In this document: in pieces, positions 24,950-38,251 of the stretch
Layout: each line of letters opens with the position of its first letter
How positions within the stretch are numbered: position 1 is the first letter of the stretch
Source: Galaxea fascicularis
Taxonomy: Eukaryota > Cnidaria > Anthozoa > Scleractinia > Euphylliidae
NCBI GenBank assembly: GCA_948470475.1
Contig: OX419345.1
Coordinates: 21,633,000 to 21,696,999, forward strand
Reading direction: 5' to 3'
Length of the DNA stretch: 64,000 bases
Translations under genes and position numbers: made by a program
The notes under the pieces: generated by a model
What the model saw: only the letters and a program-made list of their open reading frames with translations
The model's database searches: none
Told to the model about the DNA's origin: nothing

Positions 24950-27338
24950 ATGTTTTCCAAACACCAGCGATATGCAGGGATCAAGAGGAATTACAGCCCC
25001 AGAGATGTCGAAAGGCTCAGAGGCTCGTTGAAAATCGAGTACACTCTGGCGAGGCGAGGTTCGATAAAGCTCTGGGATTACCTAACTCGTGGAGGAAACT
25101 CTTATATCAACGCTTTGGGAGCACTTACTGGTAAGGCAGACTGTAAATAATGAGCGCTAAATTTGCACAAAAGAAACTTTATTTTGACTCAGAGTCCGTA
25201 GTAAATTTTCACGTGAAACACACTCGTTTCCCTAATATGGTGAAGACTTACGATGACGCGCGCGATTCGCTTTACGCGGTGAATCGAGGGATATCGGAGA
25301 TTTTAATGCCTTCACCTTTCTTTTGCTGTTTTTATCGAAATCTGCGGCTAAAAATCCGGAATAAAAATTCTTTACGGCCACGTCAACTGGAGAAAAACAT
25401 GTGACGTGGAAAATTTCACGAACCCGATTTCGAACTTTGGACCTTGAAGGCCGTTCTATACAAGTTCGCGGTTTTCTACTTGATTCCCCGAAAACAACTA
25501 GCCTTGCAGTTTTGTATGAATGAAAACATGAAGATCTTTCTTTCAGTTACAGTAACGAAGGTATCATCTAATGGTCGCTTTTATCAGCCAAAGTTTCAAT
25601 TTTTCAGTGACGCAGTCTTTTTGACTCCCCAAGCGATCGCGTGAGGTTCACAGGTTTCCTGTCTTTTTTCAAGTACCGGTAACTTCTTCCTTTGATTTGA
25701 CGTATGCACGATACAGATTTCTAACATCATTTATGTTGATGTCCAGATGAAGGTGGACTCCTTAAACTAAAAAGAGGGAAAAGTTATTACTTTTGATCAT
25801 TTGTTCTTTTCAATTTCATATTAATTAAACATTTTTGTGATTCCAGGTGGTCAGGCAGTACAGATGGCCAAGGCAGGCTTGAAAGCCATTTACCTCAGTG
25901 GCTGGCAAGTTGCTGGTGACAACAATCTGGCTGCTCAGACATATCCAGACCAGAGCTTGTACCCAGCAAACTCCGCACCAAAACTGGTGGAGAGGATTAA
26001 CAATGCTTTCATCAGGGCAGACCAAATTGCCCATATGGAGGGAACTGACAGGCATCTTGACTACTTTCTGCCAATTGTTGCTGACTGTGAGGCTGGATTT
26101 GGTGGACCACTGAATGCATTTGAGTTGACCAAGTCCATGGTAACATGATCCCCTATAAAAGAATCCCAAACCCACCATCAACGACACATTTCAATTCAAA
26201 ATATCTTGTCAGTATGTGAAAGAGGTTTTCATAATTCCACTGAAAGTGACTGCAGTCAAACCTCATGGGAATTGGACTGAATAGCCTGCATCATTGAGAG
26301 CCTTGTTAAAAAAAAATATGAATATTAATGAGCCAAAAATAAAACTGAATTAGTCGACATGTCACACCGTTGAAAAAGGAAACGAGTCCAGAATTTTTTT
26401 TCTTTTTGGAAAAAATGGAATGAGTCCAGAAAGTTATGCTTGAGAGGATAGGGATAAAACCCATTTCTTTATCTTTAACTCCTAGCAAGTCTAGGGAACA
26501 AAAATAAAACCTCACAAAATTTATTTCTCAACAGATTGCCGCAGGTGCAGCTGCAGTACACTTTGAAGACCAACTGGCTTCAGAAAAGAAGTGTGGACAT
26601 ATGGGAGGAAAAGTTCTTGTTCCCACACAACAATTCATCAAGGTCTTAAATGCAGCCAGATTAGCAGCTGACGTTTTGGATGTCCCTATTGTCATTGTTG
26701 GACGTACTGATGCTAACTCTGCTGCCCTGGTTACATCCGATATCGACCCTTATGACAGACCCTTCCTGACAGGAGAAAGAACCCCAGAAGGGTTCTTCCG
26801 TGCTAACGCAGGTTTAGATCAAGCCATTGCCCGTGGCCTTGCATATGCACCCTACTGTGATGTGCTGTGGTGTGAAACAGGGAAACCAAACTTGGAAGAA
26901 GCACGCAGATTTGCTGATGCTATCCATGCACAATACCCTGGAAAACCTTTGGCATACAATTGTTCTCCGTCATTTAACTGGAAAGCCAATCTAAGTGATG
27001 GCGATGTAGCTGTGTTTCAGAAAGAATTGGGCAGAATGGGTTATCGATTCCAGTTTGTGACCTTGGCTGGCTTTCACTCACTAAACCACGCCATGTTTAA
27101 GCTTGCACGTGATTACAAAGACAATGGAATGTCTGCCTACACTAGAATCCAAGAAGATGAGTTTGCACAGGCAAAAAATGGCTTTACTGCTCACAAACAC
27201 CAGAGGGAAGTTGGTACTGGGTATTTCGACCAAGTTTCCATGGCAATCAGTGGTGGAACAAGCTCAACTACAGCACTTAAGGGCTCCACAGAAGAAGAGC
27301 AGTTCTCACAAAAACCGTATGCCCTCGCCAAACTATAA
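24950..27338 (+). CDS. Isocitrate lyase (peroxisomal, PTS1)
   Basis: Cleaves isocitrate to glyoxylate and succinate, the first glyoxylate-cycle-specific step. Three coding exons: 24950-25130, 25847-26139 and 26535-27338, giving 425 residues (E. coli AceA 434). The catalytic loop KKCGHMGGK is present with Cys178. Other family blocks are [26 protein letters not shown] and YNCSPSFNW, all well preserved. The last residues PYALAKL end in AKL, the same type of peroxisomal signal as in the neighbouring malate synthase. The ATG at 24950 is the first in frame; a TTG six bases upstream is not needed. The two enzymes would act sequentially in the same compartment. Confidence 0.96.
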
Positions 27339-29123
27339 AGCAAAAGCTAGGGGAACAAACAAAACAGAAGCCTTGTAAACATACATGACTAATCAGACAT
27401 TGCAAACATTTTCACAGCTCATCTTTTCTTGAATTGTAAGGAGTAAACAAAATCCCCAGCATCAGTTCTTCAGAATTTCTTTTTTTTTTTACTAGTGATG
27501 AATTATTCATTTAAACATCCAGCCATTGTATTTTTGTGATTGTTTCCTTTATTCCTGTAACTTGTATGTTTAATCAAGTGGTGATGTTGAGTGGTAAATT
27601 TAGATGCTGGTCATCTAAAGTTTGAGGCTAAAAGTGTTAACCCCTTAAACCTTAAGATCACAATATAAATTCTTATCTGTTGCTCCTACACATTTCCTAT
27701 AGAAATTGTAGGGGGAAATAATATTGTTAAAATATGAAGCAAATTCATCTTGTCTGATCCTGACTTTATTCTCATGACCATTCTGTTTTATAAGGCATTG
27801 GCATTACAAGGAGAAATTTGATGCTGATCACTCTTAGGGTTTAAAGGGTTAACAAAGACATCACAGTTTGTTGGATGGCTTTTTGTTCACTGCATTTGGA
27901 TTGTTACAGTGTATTAATAACCACTTGATAGATGTGCATTCTTTTGAATCATTGTCTTGGTCATCTGTCATTGGGAAACTTTGGATAGCAATATGCCACT
28001 TTTGTGGACCCACAATAGGGGACCCACATGAAGCTTTACCTTTGAATGTCTGCAGCACAGAACAACAATCTTGGACAGAATCAATGAGAAATAAAACACC
28101 CCTCCCACAAATCAATGATGAATTTGCCTTTTCTTCCATCATTGAAGTGGGGGAAGGGATGTCTTGATTTTTCATTTGAATTGTCCTAGACTGAAGGCTC
28201 AGTTACAAGTGAACATGATTTTTATGGCTGATTTTTATTTATTTATTGTTCAAGCTGAAATAGGAAGTCAAATTGAGTCACTCATTTCATTATAAGTTTA
28301 CAAGGTTCATGTGCTTTTGTTGTTAAAACAAATACCGGTAGTTGTTCAATATCTGAAACAAATTATTATAATTTTTAATGTCACAAGCAAACTGCTTTTT
28401 GGCACCAAATGCCTTAATTTCTGTATGGTGCCGTGAAGTAATTGCCAGAGAACTGACTTAAGGATGGTGTTGCAGTTGTGGAAATAGCTTATTTTCTCAA
28501 AATTAATATTGCAAAACATAGTTTTGATAGCTGCCTATCTAGAACATTCCAACAATAAAAAAGTCAATAAACCAGTGTCAAGTTAAAGTTCTCGTTATTA
28601 CACTAATAACTAGTCTAGCAATAATTTTACAACATCTCTATTGTGAATGGAGTTATTGTTTTGCACTGCAGGTCAATAACTATTAAGAACATATTTTCAA
28701 TTTTTTTTTTAAATTAAAAAATAATTTGCAGTGGGTTCTCATCTGAAAAATATATGTTCTTTTTACTGGAAATAGGGAGTGCTGCATATAAGAATTTTGA
28801 CAGATCTTGGGATCAAACCCATATTAGAAGTTTAGGGTCTCAGCTTATAGCCTAGATCGGCTTATAGACGAATAAATACGGTAAATACGATTTCTGACAG
28901 AAGGGAAACAGTGCTTTTTCCCTCCAAATGCCTTTGTTTTGGGGGTGATTCCCCCTCCTAGGAAGCTGTATTCACATCCCAAAACTCTGGGAAATTGACC
29001 ATGTCACTCCTCCCTATAAAAGATGTACTAGTTGACTGAAGGGTCAGTTCAAAGAGAAATACTCAACAAAAGAATTCCCACATAGGGAGTATAAAGAAGA
29101 CCTGTGGTCATTCTTAACTCTTA
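27339..29123. other. 3' regions of isocitrate lyase and YDJC (convergent)
   Basis: No supported gene. It contains the piggyBac-like repeat at 27637-27852 and, near 28785-28883, a fragment ending GAATAAATACGGTA. The latter looks like one terminus of a TACCGTATTTATTC-type DNA transposon, but no matching second end was found. Confidence 0.5.
27637..27852 (-). mobile_element. piggyBac-like MITE, copy A
   Basis: Bounded by TTAACCCCTTAAACC on the left and GGTTTAAAGGGTTAA on the right. A terminal CCC/GGG next to a TTAA site is the usual piggyBac arrangement. Its reverse complement aligns along the full length with the copies at 36516 and 37415 (for example ACACAAGATGAATTTGCTT versus ACAAGATGAATTTGCTTCA). 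No coding capacity. Confidence 0.7.
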
Positions 29124-30972
29124 TCAGAGCTCTTCAAAAGACCCTACTTGAATGTTGTTAGTTCTTAAGTACTCTTTGAGGTCAGAGCTCTTGAGTGTCA
29201 CCAACTCATGTTCCCTATCATCTGAGCAGGCAAACAAATCAGGCCCCTCACCACATCCACCGCATCCCATAATACTCTTATACCCGGGATGCACCATCAG
29301 CTCGCAAACAGTTTGTTTGCTACCAGTGATGCTGAGTTGTTGTTCTTGTTTGAACACTTTTTCTAAAGCTTGTTTAAGTCTTCCAAGTGTCATGTCCTTC
29401 CCCATGGTGCTCAGTCCAATAAAATGACTGGGAAACCTGCAAGTTGTAAACAGGAACATATGTTTATATAATGCCAATATGGATTGATAGTTCTGAGGAT
29501 ATTATTTTCATGGATTGAACACTTCAAATAAAGGCTATCAAGGTTATGTTTAAGCTGTAGAATTTCAGATACCATGTGTCCCCAAAAAACTGGCAAGAAA
29601 TACCACTTCCAACCCCACTCTCCCACTTGACTGCCACTTAAAGATGTATACCCTAGCCCACCCTCCCCTTGTTGTTACGAGTTATGGTGAAACTCTGTTC
29701 CAGGCCATGGGAGCTTGGGCTAACTATCTACTGCACAATATCTCTCTTGACTCAAAATCAAACTAAATGTATTAGACTTCTTTAAGGGGCCATTGTCATA
29801 GTCATATGGATGGAAATGGATGAAAAAGTTAGCCTAAATTTGTTTAAATTCTTGAATGTCATCTTAAAGCTATTGCCAAAAATATACTATAGATGACTTT
29901 TCCTGCCAAAAAATTTGTAATATCTTTCTCCTATATTTCAAGGAATGTTTTGGCATGAGTAAGGGTCATTAAGTAGCATTTCTGTAATGTTTGGGTCGCA
30001 AAACAGCAAAACCCCCATGACAGTGACCCTCTAGCCTGTTAACGTCCATCTAAATATATCACCTTATTCCATGGCTGGAGAAAGTTAGTTTAGCTTTTTG
30101 TGCATCAGTTACAACAGATCTATAAAAAATTCTCCTTGGTTCTTCTATCCAAATGCATTCATCCAAGTTTCTTTCTAAGGGTATCCTGGTCCACTGGACT
30201 CCAGCATTTTTCATCACCACAGCAAGGATTTCACAGACTTGGGGTATAACATGAACATGCTGATGTCCATCAATATGTGAAGGTAATGATCCTACATTGT
30301 CAACAAACCATTGCAGTTGTGCCTGCATCTCTTGTCTGACCTACCTTATCAGAAACAGGGTTCAATCAGTAAACATTCTGCAAATAAGAAGTTTATTTTC
30401 CCATTCCAAATTCATGGGTGCAACAGTTAAAGAAGCGTATGGAAACTACATATACACTTGATCAAAAGACTGAATTGCAAAGAAAATAACAATAATCATC
30501 ATCATCAGGTCGAGCTTGCTCGGCATTCCATGACACGATTCCTCCATCCGTCTTTGTCTTCCATTAAATTTCAATAAGCTTAATCATCAATCAATATATT
30601 GAAAATAATCAGTCTAATAAAATATTAAGAACTTAATTAAATATTAACTTTTACCTCATCCAAACCTATTTCTCCTCTTTTTAAAGCTTCTCTAAATCCA
30701 AATTTCCCCCTAAATAAACCATTATCCGAAGTAAGAGAACTGTGATGCATTTTTACTGGGCATCCCTCTGTGAGGTTCAGGTGAAGCCCAAGTGGAATTT
30801 CATGTTGTTTAGATAGCTGTACAGCTTGTGGCGCCTTAAGAGCATTTACAAGCAGAGTGACACTTGAAATTACTCCATTTCGAAATGATTCTACAATTCC
30901 AAGGTTCCTTTGATCGCAATATCCAAAGTCATCAGCGTTGATTATCAGCCAACGTGGAACACCGTTCGCCAT
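29124..30972 (-). CDS. YDJC: YdjC-like carbohydrate deacetylase
   Basis: Predicted metal-dependent deacetylase of acetylated oligosaccharides. Three coding exons: 30972-30655, 30340-30063 and 29436-29124, giving 302 residues (human YDJC about 323). N-terminal INADDFGYC (Asp14, Asp15) and PSHIDGHQHVH (about 126-136) hold the expected metal and catalytic residues; GLHLNLTEG is also typical. An upstream in-frame ATG at 31065 would add 31 residues, but the ATG at 30972 matches the family start and lies in CAAAATGGCGAAC. Only 128 bp separate it from the PIGS start. Intron 1 contains a LINE 3' stub. Confidence 0.92.
30491..30564 (-). mobile_element. 3' stub of a non-LTR retrotransposon
   Basis: Reading on the minus strand gives a short frame, MEDKDGWRNRVMECRASST, which resembles the extreme C-terminus of RTE/CR1-like reverse transcriptase ORFs, followed by a stop and a (GAT)n tail. 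This is the expected shape of a heavily 5'-truncated LINE. It lies in intron 1 of YDJC in the same orientation as the gene. Confidence 0.55.
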
Positions 30973-31100
30973 TTTGGAAAGAAATCGAATCCACAATAAA
31001 CTGGTCAGTGGTGATAATAGTTGAAAACAATCTTCATATAAAAGCTGTGATGTGAACGGCTCCATTCCATCTAGTTTCAGGCTCCCGACCGAGAATCAAG
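30973..31100. promoter_or_regulatory. Bidirectional promoter YDJC / PIGS
   Basis: Only 128 bp lie between the preferred start codons of two divergent genes, so they must share a promoter. Both start codons sit in an A-rich ATGGC context (CAAAATGGCGAAC and TCAAGATGGCAGAC). No TATA box is evident. Confidence 0.7.
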
Positions 31101-34100
31101 ATGGCAGACAGCGCTAAAAAGGATGGGGAAGGTGTGTTTATGTTTCAGAGCTGTTTTATTTTCTTTTAGAGAAAAGAACCAAAATACGGTGAAATAAATA
31201 AATACACGAAGGACTCTTTGAACGTATAAACGTTTCAGATGAAAGGACTGTGAAGATATAAAGCTTGATTATATGCATTCCGAGTCTTAATTTCATTCAC
31301 AGGGAACTTATTATTACCCGATTGTCTTGGATAGTGTAGTCACGCAGCCTAATGTTATCCTTTGCTTGTTATTTAAGTTGTTATGTTATTGTTTTCAGCC
31401 CTATCAGAAAAGAGGACACAGGCGTTGGTATCCCTGAGTGTAGGCCTTATTTTTATCTTCATTGGTTTTCCTCTGTGGTGGAACACAACGAAAGTGCACA
31501 GGGCCTCCCTGCCATATGCACAGATAGAGCAGCTTAATAAGTTTAAGGTAAGCTTACACTGTACTCAACATAGGTAAACTTTGCTTATTCCCACAATAAT
31601 TTAAAAAATACGGTCCACCTTTGCCCATCTGTGGTTTAATTTTTAACACAGTTTAGTCCCCAGGAGGGGTACTCTGGATTTAAAATGACAGGGATGATTG
31701 AATGGGGGCAAAAATCAAGTCCCTAGAGCTTCCAACAAAACCCCCAAAAAATCTTTAGGGCTTGCAACGAAACCTTCAAAAATCCCAGGCCAAATATTTG
31801 AGCCTACATTTCCAGAGAGGATTGCCAAGCTGCCATACCCCAAAAAATCCCCTGATCATCCTCGTTACTTGAAATCCAGACTCACCCCCCCCCCCCCCCA
31901 AGCCCCCTAAGCACCCTATTGTAAATTGCTTAATTATTTTTTTTAATATTGAATTAGGTGAAGTATGTATCAAACTTCAATGTGGTCCTGTTTGGGCCTC
32001 AAGATCCCACTCTCCTAAAAGAAGAGATTGAGAAACAGCTCAGGAAGGAAAATGGTACAAATATATTATCTCATGATGATTGATTCATCTCACTTCCTGA
32101 CATAACATTTGCTTCTACCTCTGTGACATGTTGCTGTTGTCAATTTGTTATTATAGGTGATTCTGCCATAAAAGCAGAGTACAGGGTTACAGTAAAAGCA
32201 AAGTACAATGAAGATACTTCCATGACCACAAAACTAAAATCCAGCTCTTTGGAAGGTAAGAACAAAGTAGGTTGTGACTAAAGCTTTCCACACACCACTT
32301 ATATAACAGATAGTGGACCTGACAGGAAGTGTCTGCCTGTTTCCAGGGATACCTTTCTCAGAAATTCATGAGGTGCACAGCTAATGGGGAAAAATTATAT
32401 GATAAGCATCTTAGTTTGTAAAAAAGAAAAGGCAGTCATGCAGAGTAAACAAGTATTCTCCAAACAGAAAGGAGCAGTGGTAAAAAGAATAGTTTCTCTT
32501 CTCATGCCAATTATTGAAAGTAGTAACAGCACTTTTTGAAGTCCTTTAGGTCTCCTCTAATCTCTAAGGAAAAAATCTCTAGGTCTAGTTTCAGAAACTG
32601 TTCAATGACTGCCATTCTTGTGACTTGATTACTCTCTGTTCAACAGATTTAGATGAATATTTTCAGATGAGCTCTTCAAAGAAGGGAATTGAAGATTACT
32701 CCTTTTTTGTGCTGCCCCATGAAAGTTCAGAGTCCAATACCGTTGATGCTTATGTTGGAAAATATTCTCATTGTATCCTGTATAATAACAAAGGTAGTGA
32801 CTGTCAGAAATTTGATTGTAAACCATTTTTGCAACCTTGTTTCTTCTTTTTCTTATTTTTAAACTGTCTAAGTTATGCTGGAAGCTGTATAAACAAAATC
32901 AATCAATGAGTCAATCAGTCAGTCAGTCAGTTAATCAATTTTCTGAAATATAAACAGTCTCAATATGAATGGTAGTACTCAGGATGGGAAGAACCAATAA
33001 GGGCTACCAGAGGTGGTGTTCAGTGACCAGGTGAAGGGGACCGAAATGGTCACTTTTTTAATGTATTGGGGAGTGTGGGAGGTGTCCCTTAGTCTAAAGC
33101 TTGAACTCTGACCCTTTGATAGGAAAGAAAATACATTTTTGTGCTAATTCAACATGTTTCCTAGATCAAAGAAAACTTGCTGCTGCTCTTGTAAAGATTG
33201 GCACGAGTATTTTTGTCAATGAAGATGAAGTTAATAGAGCATTTAGTCTAGCTTCAAAAAGGCAATTTACAAAGGTGAGCTCTGCCAAGTCTGAAAATAC
33301 TGCACAACATGCACCTGCAAGCAATATTCAGTTGCCGCTAGATTGCCTTGATACAGCTCCATAGACTGACTGTAAAAATGGATGTCAATACCAGTAGAGG
33401 TATTTGTGTTTGGGTTGGGGTATCTTTGGATATCGCTGAGCTCTTAATCTTTAGTCATTATGTAACAATTCCTCCAAAGGTTTGAATCGCTCTCTTTTTT
33501 CTTGATCACAGTCAACATGTAAACGGATCCCCTAGCAACTTTGTCTACTTACAAGTATAGACATGTCTGTTTACAGTTAGTATTCTTTTTAAACCCTTAT
33601 GATTACTAAAATAATAGATATTATTAATATGACCCTCCTTGTTTATCTTGTCTCTCAGGACACCATCGAGAGTTTAAGAGCTCAGAAGTCAGTCACAGGT
33701 TTGTTTGTCATCTTGGTACAAACTATGTAAATGTGCTGTATTAATATCATAATTATGCTGTTGTTCATGTTATTCACATAAGAACAATTTTGTCATGAAA
33801 TGTAAAGCTCAGTAAAACTTGTGGCTCAAATGTAATCATGTGACAATCCTGCCTGCTTTTATTGCATTTACATGGAAATGGATCTCAAATGCAAAGGTTT
33901 TTGAAAGAAATCACAAAGCCACACTGGAGATTCTGTAACCTGGGTGCCAGAGGCTTTTTTGTTTTTTATTTGGAGGGGGAAATCCGGGGCCAGCAGGTGC
34001 AAAATGCCAAGAGAAAAAAATAACCTCTGGTCACACAAATAGAATCTCATTTCCATGCTGTGCTGTTGCCTGGGAAACAGCGCGTTTCATAAGCCAATCA

Positions 34101-37100
34101 GAGTTGTTGTTTCATGTCGGCTGGGAAACCACACTTTTCATAAGCCAATCACAGTTGCTGTTTCATTTGAAGAACCAATCAACAAACTAGGACAAATTCT
34201 TGTCCCAATTTGATGATATGGAAACGGATTTCTCACCTCCTGCAACCAGAGGCCCAAGTCTAGCCTTCCAGTTTTAGATATTTATTTTTTTCAATGGGAC
34301 TCTGGGCCAGGGTAGAGTTCCTGTAGGGGTGGGAAAATCTCATCCATCCTGTTTAATAGATTTCACTCTAGATAACCGAGAAATGTTGTGCAAAACTTAC
34401 AGGTGTTCTTCTCATTAATGATAGCATTATTTCTTCAAGGATTACAAGTTTCCTTCACACTGGTGAATTCAGATTCTAACTCTGTTTTAGCTGAATGGGA
34501 TATTGAGTCTGCTGTTGCAAGTTAGTGAAATTGTTTTATCTAAGATGATTCAACCATCTGAGAAACACATGAAACAAACTGTTTAGATGGAGACACAACT
34601 GAGTTATGGTGGTTAAAGAAGATTTGGTATAATTTGCCAAAATCTTGAGTTGTCATGGGTTCTATTTTATTTATTTTTATTTATTTTATTAGCTTTGCCC
34701 TAAAGAAATTTCTTGTCTGAAATAATTCCAAACCATTACTGCCTTTTGTTTCATTGCATTAAAAACACTGCTTTTGTCTCATTGTGTGAGACATTTATGA
34801 TACGTTACCATTTGTCCATATATTTTTGTGATTTATAGTATTGTATCCCATAGTATTTATACAGTGATCAGTGAAAAGGACTTCCTCATCAAGAAAGGTG
34901 TTTTTTCTTTTGCAGGATATTTGAATCCCTTCTTGCAAAAGTTTCCTCATTTGGACATTTCTGTGGATTCTCAGGTACAAAATCATGTTCCATTAAGTCT
35001 GCAGGGTGGAGATGGTGGGGATCCCAGTCAGCATAGTGGGGATGGTGATAAAAATATTGTTGGTCATGACAGTGGGAAGTGTCAGTGGGATGTAACATGG
35101 ATCACTCAACTTTTTGCAAATGAACACATGCTTTAATGCAGGGGTAGGGAGAAAGGGAGTTCTGGTACTATTGGTAAGACGGGTTAAGGATAAGTTCTTT
35201 GGGAATGGGAAATAACCTTTTGTTTTCCTGTGATCTACATTCCCACAGGTCCTTTATTACAGCAGCATCAAAATTAATCCCAGAAAGGATGGGATGACTT
35301 TCTACCTTCCCTATGATGACTTGCCTCATATGATAAATCCAGTTGAAGCTAAGCTAGGTATGTATTTGTCTTACTTGAACATGAGAATACAATAATACTG
35401 TTTTCTCATTCTTAATGTTTAAATAAGACAAACTACACCAACTCGTAAGCCAACTATTGAGGTACAGGATGGGTGGTGAAGCAATGTGCATTACAGACTC
35501 CTTATGGATAGTGCCTCTGAAGTTGACTATACCAGCATGGCATGCACAGGAAAGTAATCTGAGGCAGGGAAATATTATTATTGAAATGCTGAAGGAAAGT
35601 CAGGGCTAACTGTACGTTTTTCACAGAACCTAATGAAGCAATAATTGATTATTTAGTATTTTGTTTCTGTTTACAGGCTCGCATATTTCTTTGTATCCTA
35701 CTTTGAACTTTGTTGTTTACGTGCCATCGCAGAAGCATACACCTCTTTATATGAGAACCAAGGAGGGTGAGATTTATTTTTGGTTTGATACATTCAGTGG
35801 AAACAGACCAAAGAGGGTGACCAGTTCAGCAGTTAAATGCCAAAATAATTTCTTTACAGGTAAACAAAGTAGGAGTAATGCATTCTTGAGTCCTCAGTGG
35901 GGAGGAATCATGATCTACAATATGTACAGGACTGCGTCAGTGAATGACACCAGTCCACAGCAGATAGCAGTGGATATGAAACCTGTTATGAACACATTCC
36001 TATCACAACTCAAGCTGTTGCTTGGGGTCACACCAGTGGTGAGTATTCAGTTGAAGCTAGGTTCCATCTGAACTTCCATCTCTGTCCTCAACCTGTCAGT
36101 AACTGGGATCTATTGCACAAGCAGTGAGCAAAGCAAGTGGACACTTTATGCACCCCTTGTGAGAGACCCCAATTAAATCACATAAGGGATGTCAATCAAA
36201 CGAAAACAAAGCTTGCCATCTGGCTTGGCTCTGGAATTCCATCTCTCTTCTTTCCTCTTGATGAGAAAAAGGATGCCAAGATGTTTGCTTAAATAACCAG
36301 TCTGCTAAAAATGGCTTAATTTGAACAAGTGCTGTGTGTTTGTCCTTCTTAGAATTCTCCAGATGACTTCAAAATAAGAGTTGCTGCCAAAGATGCTGGA
36401 CTAGCACAGTGGGTAAGGCAATCTAAAATGAAAAAGTAAATCAAGGCTTGAAGCACAGAACAGGAATCACTTTGTGGCAATTTTTGTTTCTAACTCCACT
36501 GCAGAAAGGCGTGACTTAACCCTTTAACTTTAAGATCAAATTTCTCCTTGGAATACCAGACACTTCATAAAACAGAGTGGTCTCAAGAATTAAATTCAGG
36601 ATCACACAAGATGAATTTGCTTGATATGTCAACAATTTCTCCCTACTATGTCTATCAGAAAAGTGTAGGGGCAACTACTGAGAATTTAAATTTTGAGCTT
36701 AGCGTTTAAAGGGTTAAAAAGCAACATTCTAGTTGAGAATTACAGATCTGTCTTTTTGTTTGTAGGAACAAGTTTCACTGATGCGATTGAAAACAATGGA
36801 ATATCTGGCAACCTCTTCCATCACACTGACTTCACTGGCTCAACTGCTGGGTAAAATCAGCAACATGGTGATTAATGATCATATTCAGCAGCAAGTAGAG
36901 ACGGCGCTGGATACCATTCACCAGGTGTGTGTAAACAACAACAACAACTCAGTAAACAAACAAAGAGATAAAACAACCAAACTCTACCATTGGGAGGAGC
37001 ATGACAGTTGTACATTAAAGACAGTTAGTTTCTTCTTTTGAAAATCTGTTGCAAGGCATTTGTGTATTAATGAGGTGATTACAACATGACATTAGAAGAA

Positions 37101-38251
37101 ACATCTACAATCCAGTGATTCATACATTGTGCTGGTAATGCTGGTGTGTGCTTGCAAGCTTTTCCAAACCTTTTCCAATTACTTTTCAACAAGAATGTAC
37201 CATTGCTTTCAAACCATGGGTTATGGGAGAATGTTAAACAGTTCTTCTGTATTATAATATTGGTTGACACTGTATTAATGGCAAGAACGTCATGGTAAGC
37301 CAAATATGTAAATCCATATTCCTCTATTGTCCTGATCTATTGTCCTGTAAATGTACTTTATTGTCTTCTTTTATATGTGCTCTAAATGTGGGCTAGCATG
37401 AAGTTTTTGCCGTATTAATCCTTTAAGCCTGAAGAGTGATCAGCATCAAATATCTCCTAATAATACCAATGTTTTACAAAACAGAGTGGGCACCAGAATT
37501 AAGGACAGGACCACACAAGATGGATTTACTTGATATTTTAACAATTTCCTCTCACTACGTCCATAAGAAATGTGTAGGAGCAACAAATGATAATTTAGAT
37601 TTTGATCTCAGGGTGGTTAAAGGGTCAATTAGTGTTTGTTTCTTTAGTCAACAACAGCTCTTGAGAATGGAAACCTGACTGCAGCAGTGCTCACAGCCAA
37701 GACAGCCATCAGATCATCAGGTTTGTTAACTTTCTGTAACATCAGCAAGTAATTAAGTTATTGGATTATACTTCTAATTTCATTCAAATTTAATTCTTTC
37801 AGAGAAAGCATTTTTTGACCCCTCAATACTTGAACTGTTGTACTTTCCTGACGATCAAAAGTAAGTGTGTTGTGTGGTTTACTGACTGCTCCATAACCCT
37901 TTACATCCCCATAGTGATCACCATCTAACTTCTCGTTATCTTGTCACTAGGGCTTGAGAATACAGGAAATGATCACTAGGGATCAGTTGAGTTAACATAA
38001 ATTCTCCTTACATGTAACTCACAAAATATTTGAGAACTGTTAAGAGAAGACATGCTGATATTGGGAATTCAGGGTTAATTTTAAAATCTCTCTGACACTA
38101 TGAACACTGGAAACTAGCCTGTGTGGTTTGTTTTTCCAGGTATGCTATATACATTCCACTGTTTCTTCCAATCAGCCTTCCAGTTATTTTGTCTCTGAGA
38201 GAGGCTATAAAATGGTACAGAGGACAGGATGATAAAGACAAGGAAGAGTGA
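31101..38251 (+). CDS. PIGS: GPI transamidase subunit PIG-S
   Basis: ER-membrane subunit of the GPI transamidase that attaches GPI anchors to proteins. Seventeen coding exons: 31101-31131, 31399-31547, 31958-32054, 32157-32255, 32647-32793, 33165-33274, 33659-33698, 34440-34520, 34916-34974, 35249-35357, 35677-35766, 35860-36038, 36353-36412, 36766-36924, 37648-37720, 37803-37860 and 38140-38251. All phases agree and give 550 residues (human 555). An N-terminal membrane segment (about 19-38, ending PLWWNTT) and a C-terminal one (YAIYIPLFLPISLPVILSL) bracket the luminal domain. Diagnostic blocks: LPHMINPVEAKLGS, PQWGGIMIYN, ITLTSLAQLLGKISN and LYFPDDQK. Introns 14 and 15 to 16 carry related MITEs. 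Confidence 0.96.
36516..36716 (+). mobile_element. piggyBac-like MITE, copy B
   Basis: TTAACCCTTTAAC at the left and GTTTAAAGGGTTAA at the right. Lies in a PIGS intron and aligns along its length with copy C at 37415 and with the reverse complement of copy A. Confidence 0.75.
37415..37628 (+). mobile_element. piggyBac-like MITE, copy C
   Basis: TTAATCCTTTAAGCC at the left and GGTTAAAGGGTCAA at the right, so both TTAA ends are partly mutated. It shares AGTGATCAGCATCAAAT and AGAAATGTGTAGGAGCAAC with copy A (reverse complement). Lies in the PIGS intron before exon 15. Confidence 0.7.
37894..38078 (+). mobile_element. Degenerate TTAACCCTTTA-type repeat, copy D
   Basis: Starts TAACCCTTTACATCCC and ends CAGGGTTAA. 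The interior (AGTGATCACCATCTAACTTC) is only distantly similar to copies A to C, so this is an older or separate subfamily. Lies in the last PIGS intron. Confidence 0.45.

Noticed and set aside
34070..34190. Two similar roughly 55-bp segments with GCCAATCA words (CCAAT boxes)
   Set aside because: They lie deep in a PIGS intron; probably a small local duplication, not a promoter.
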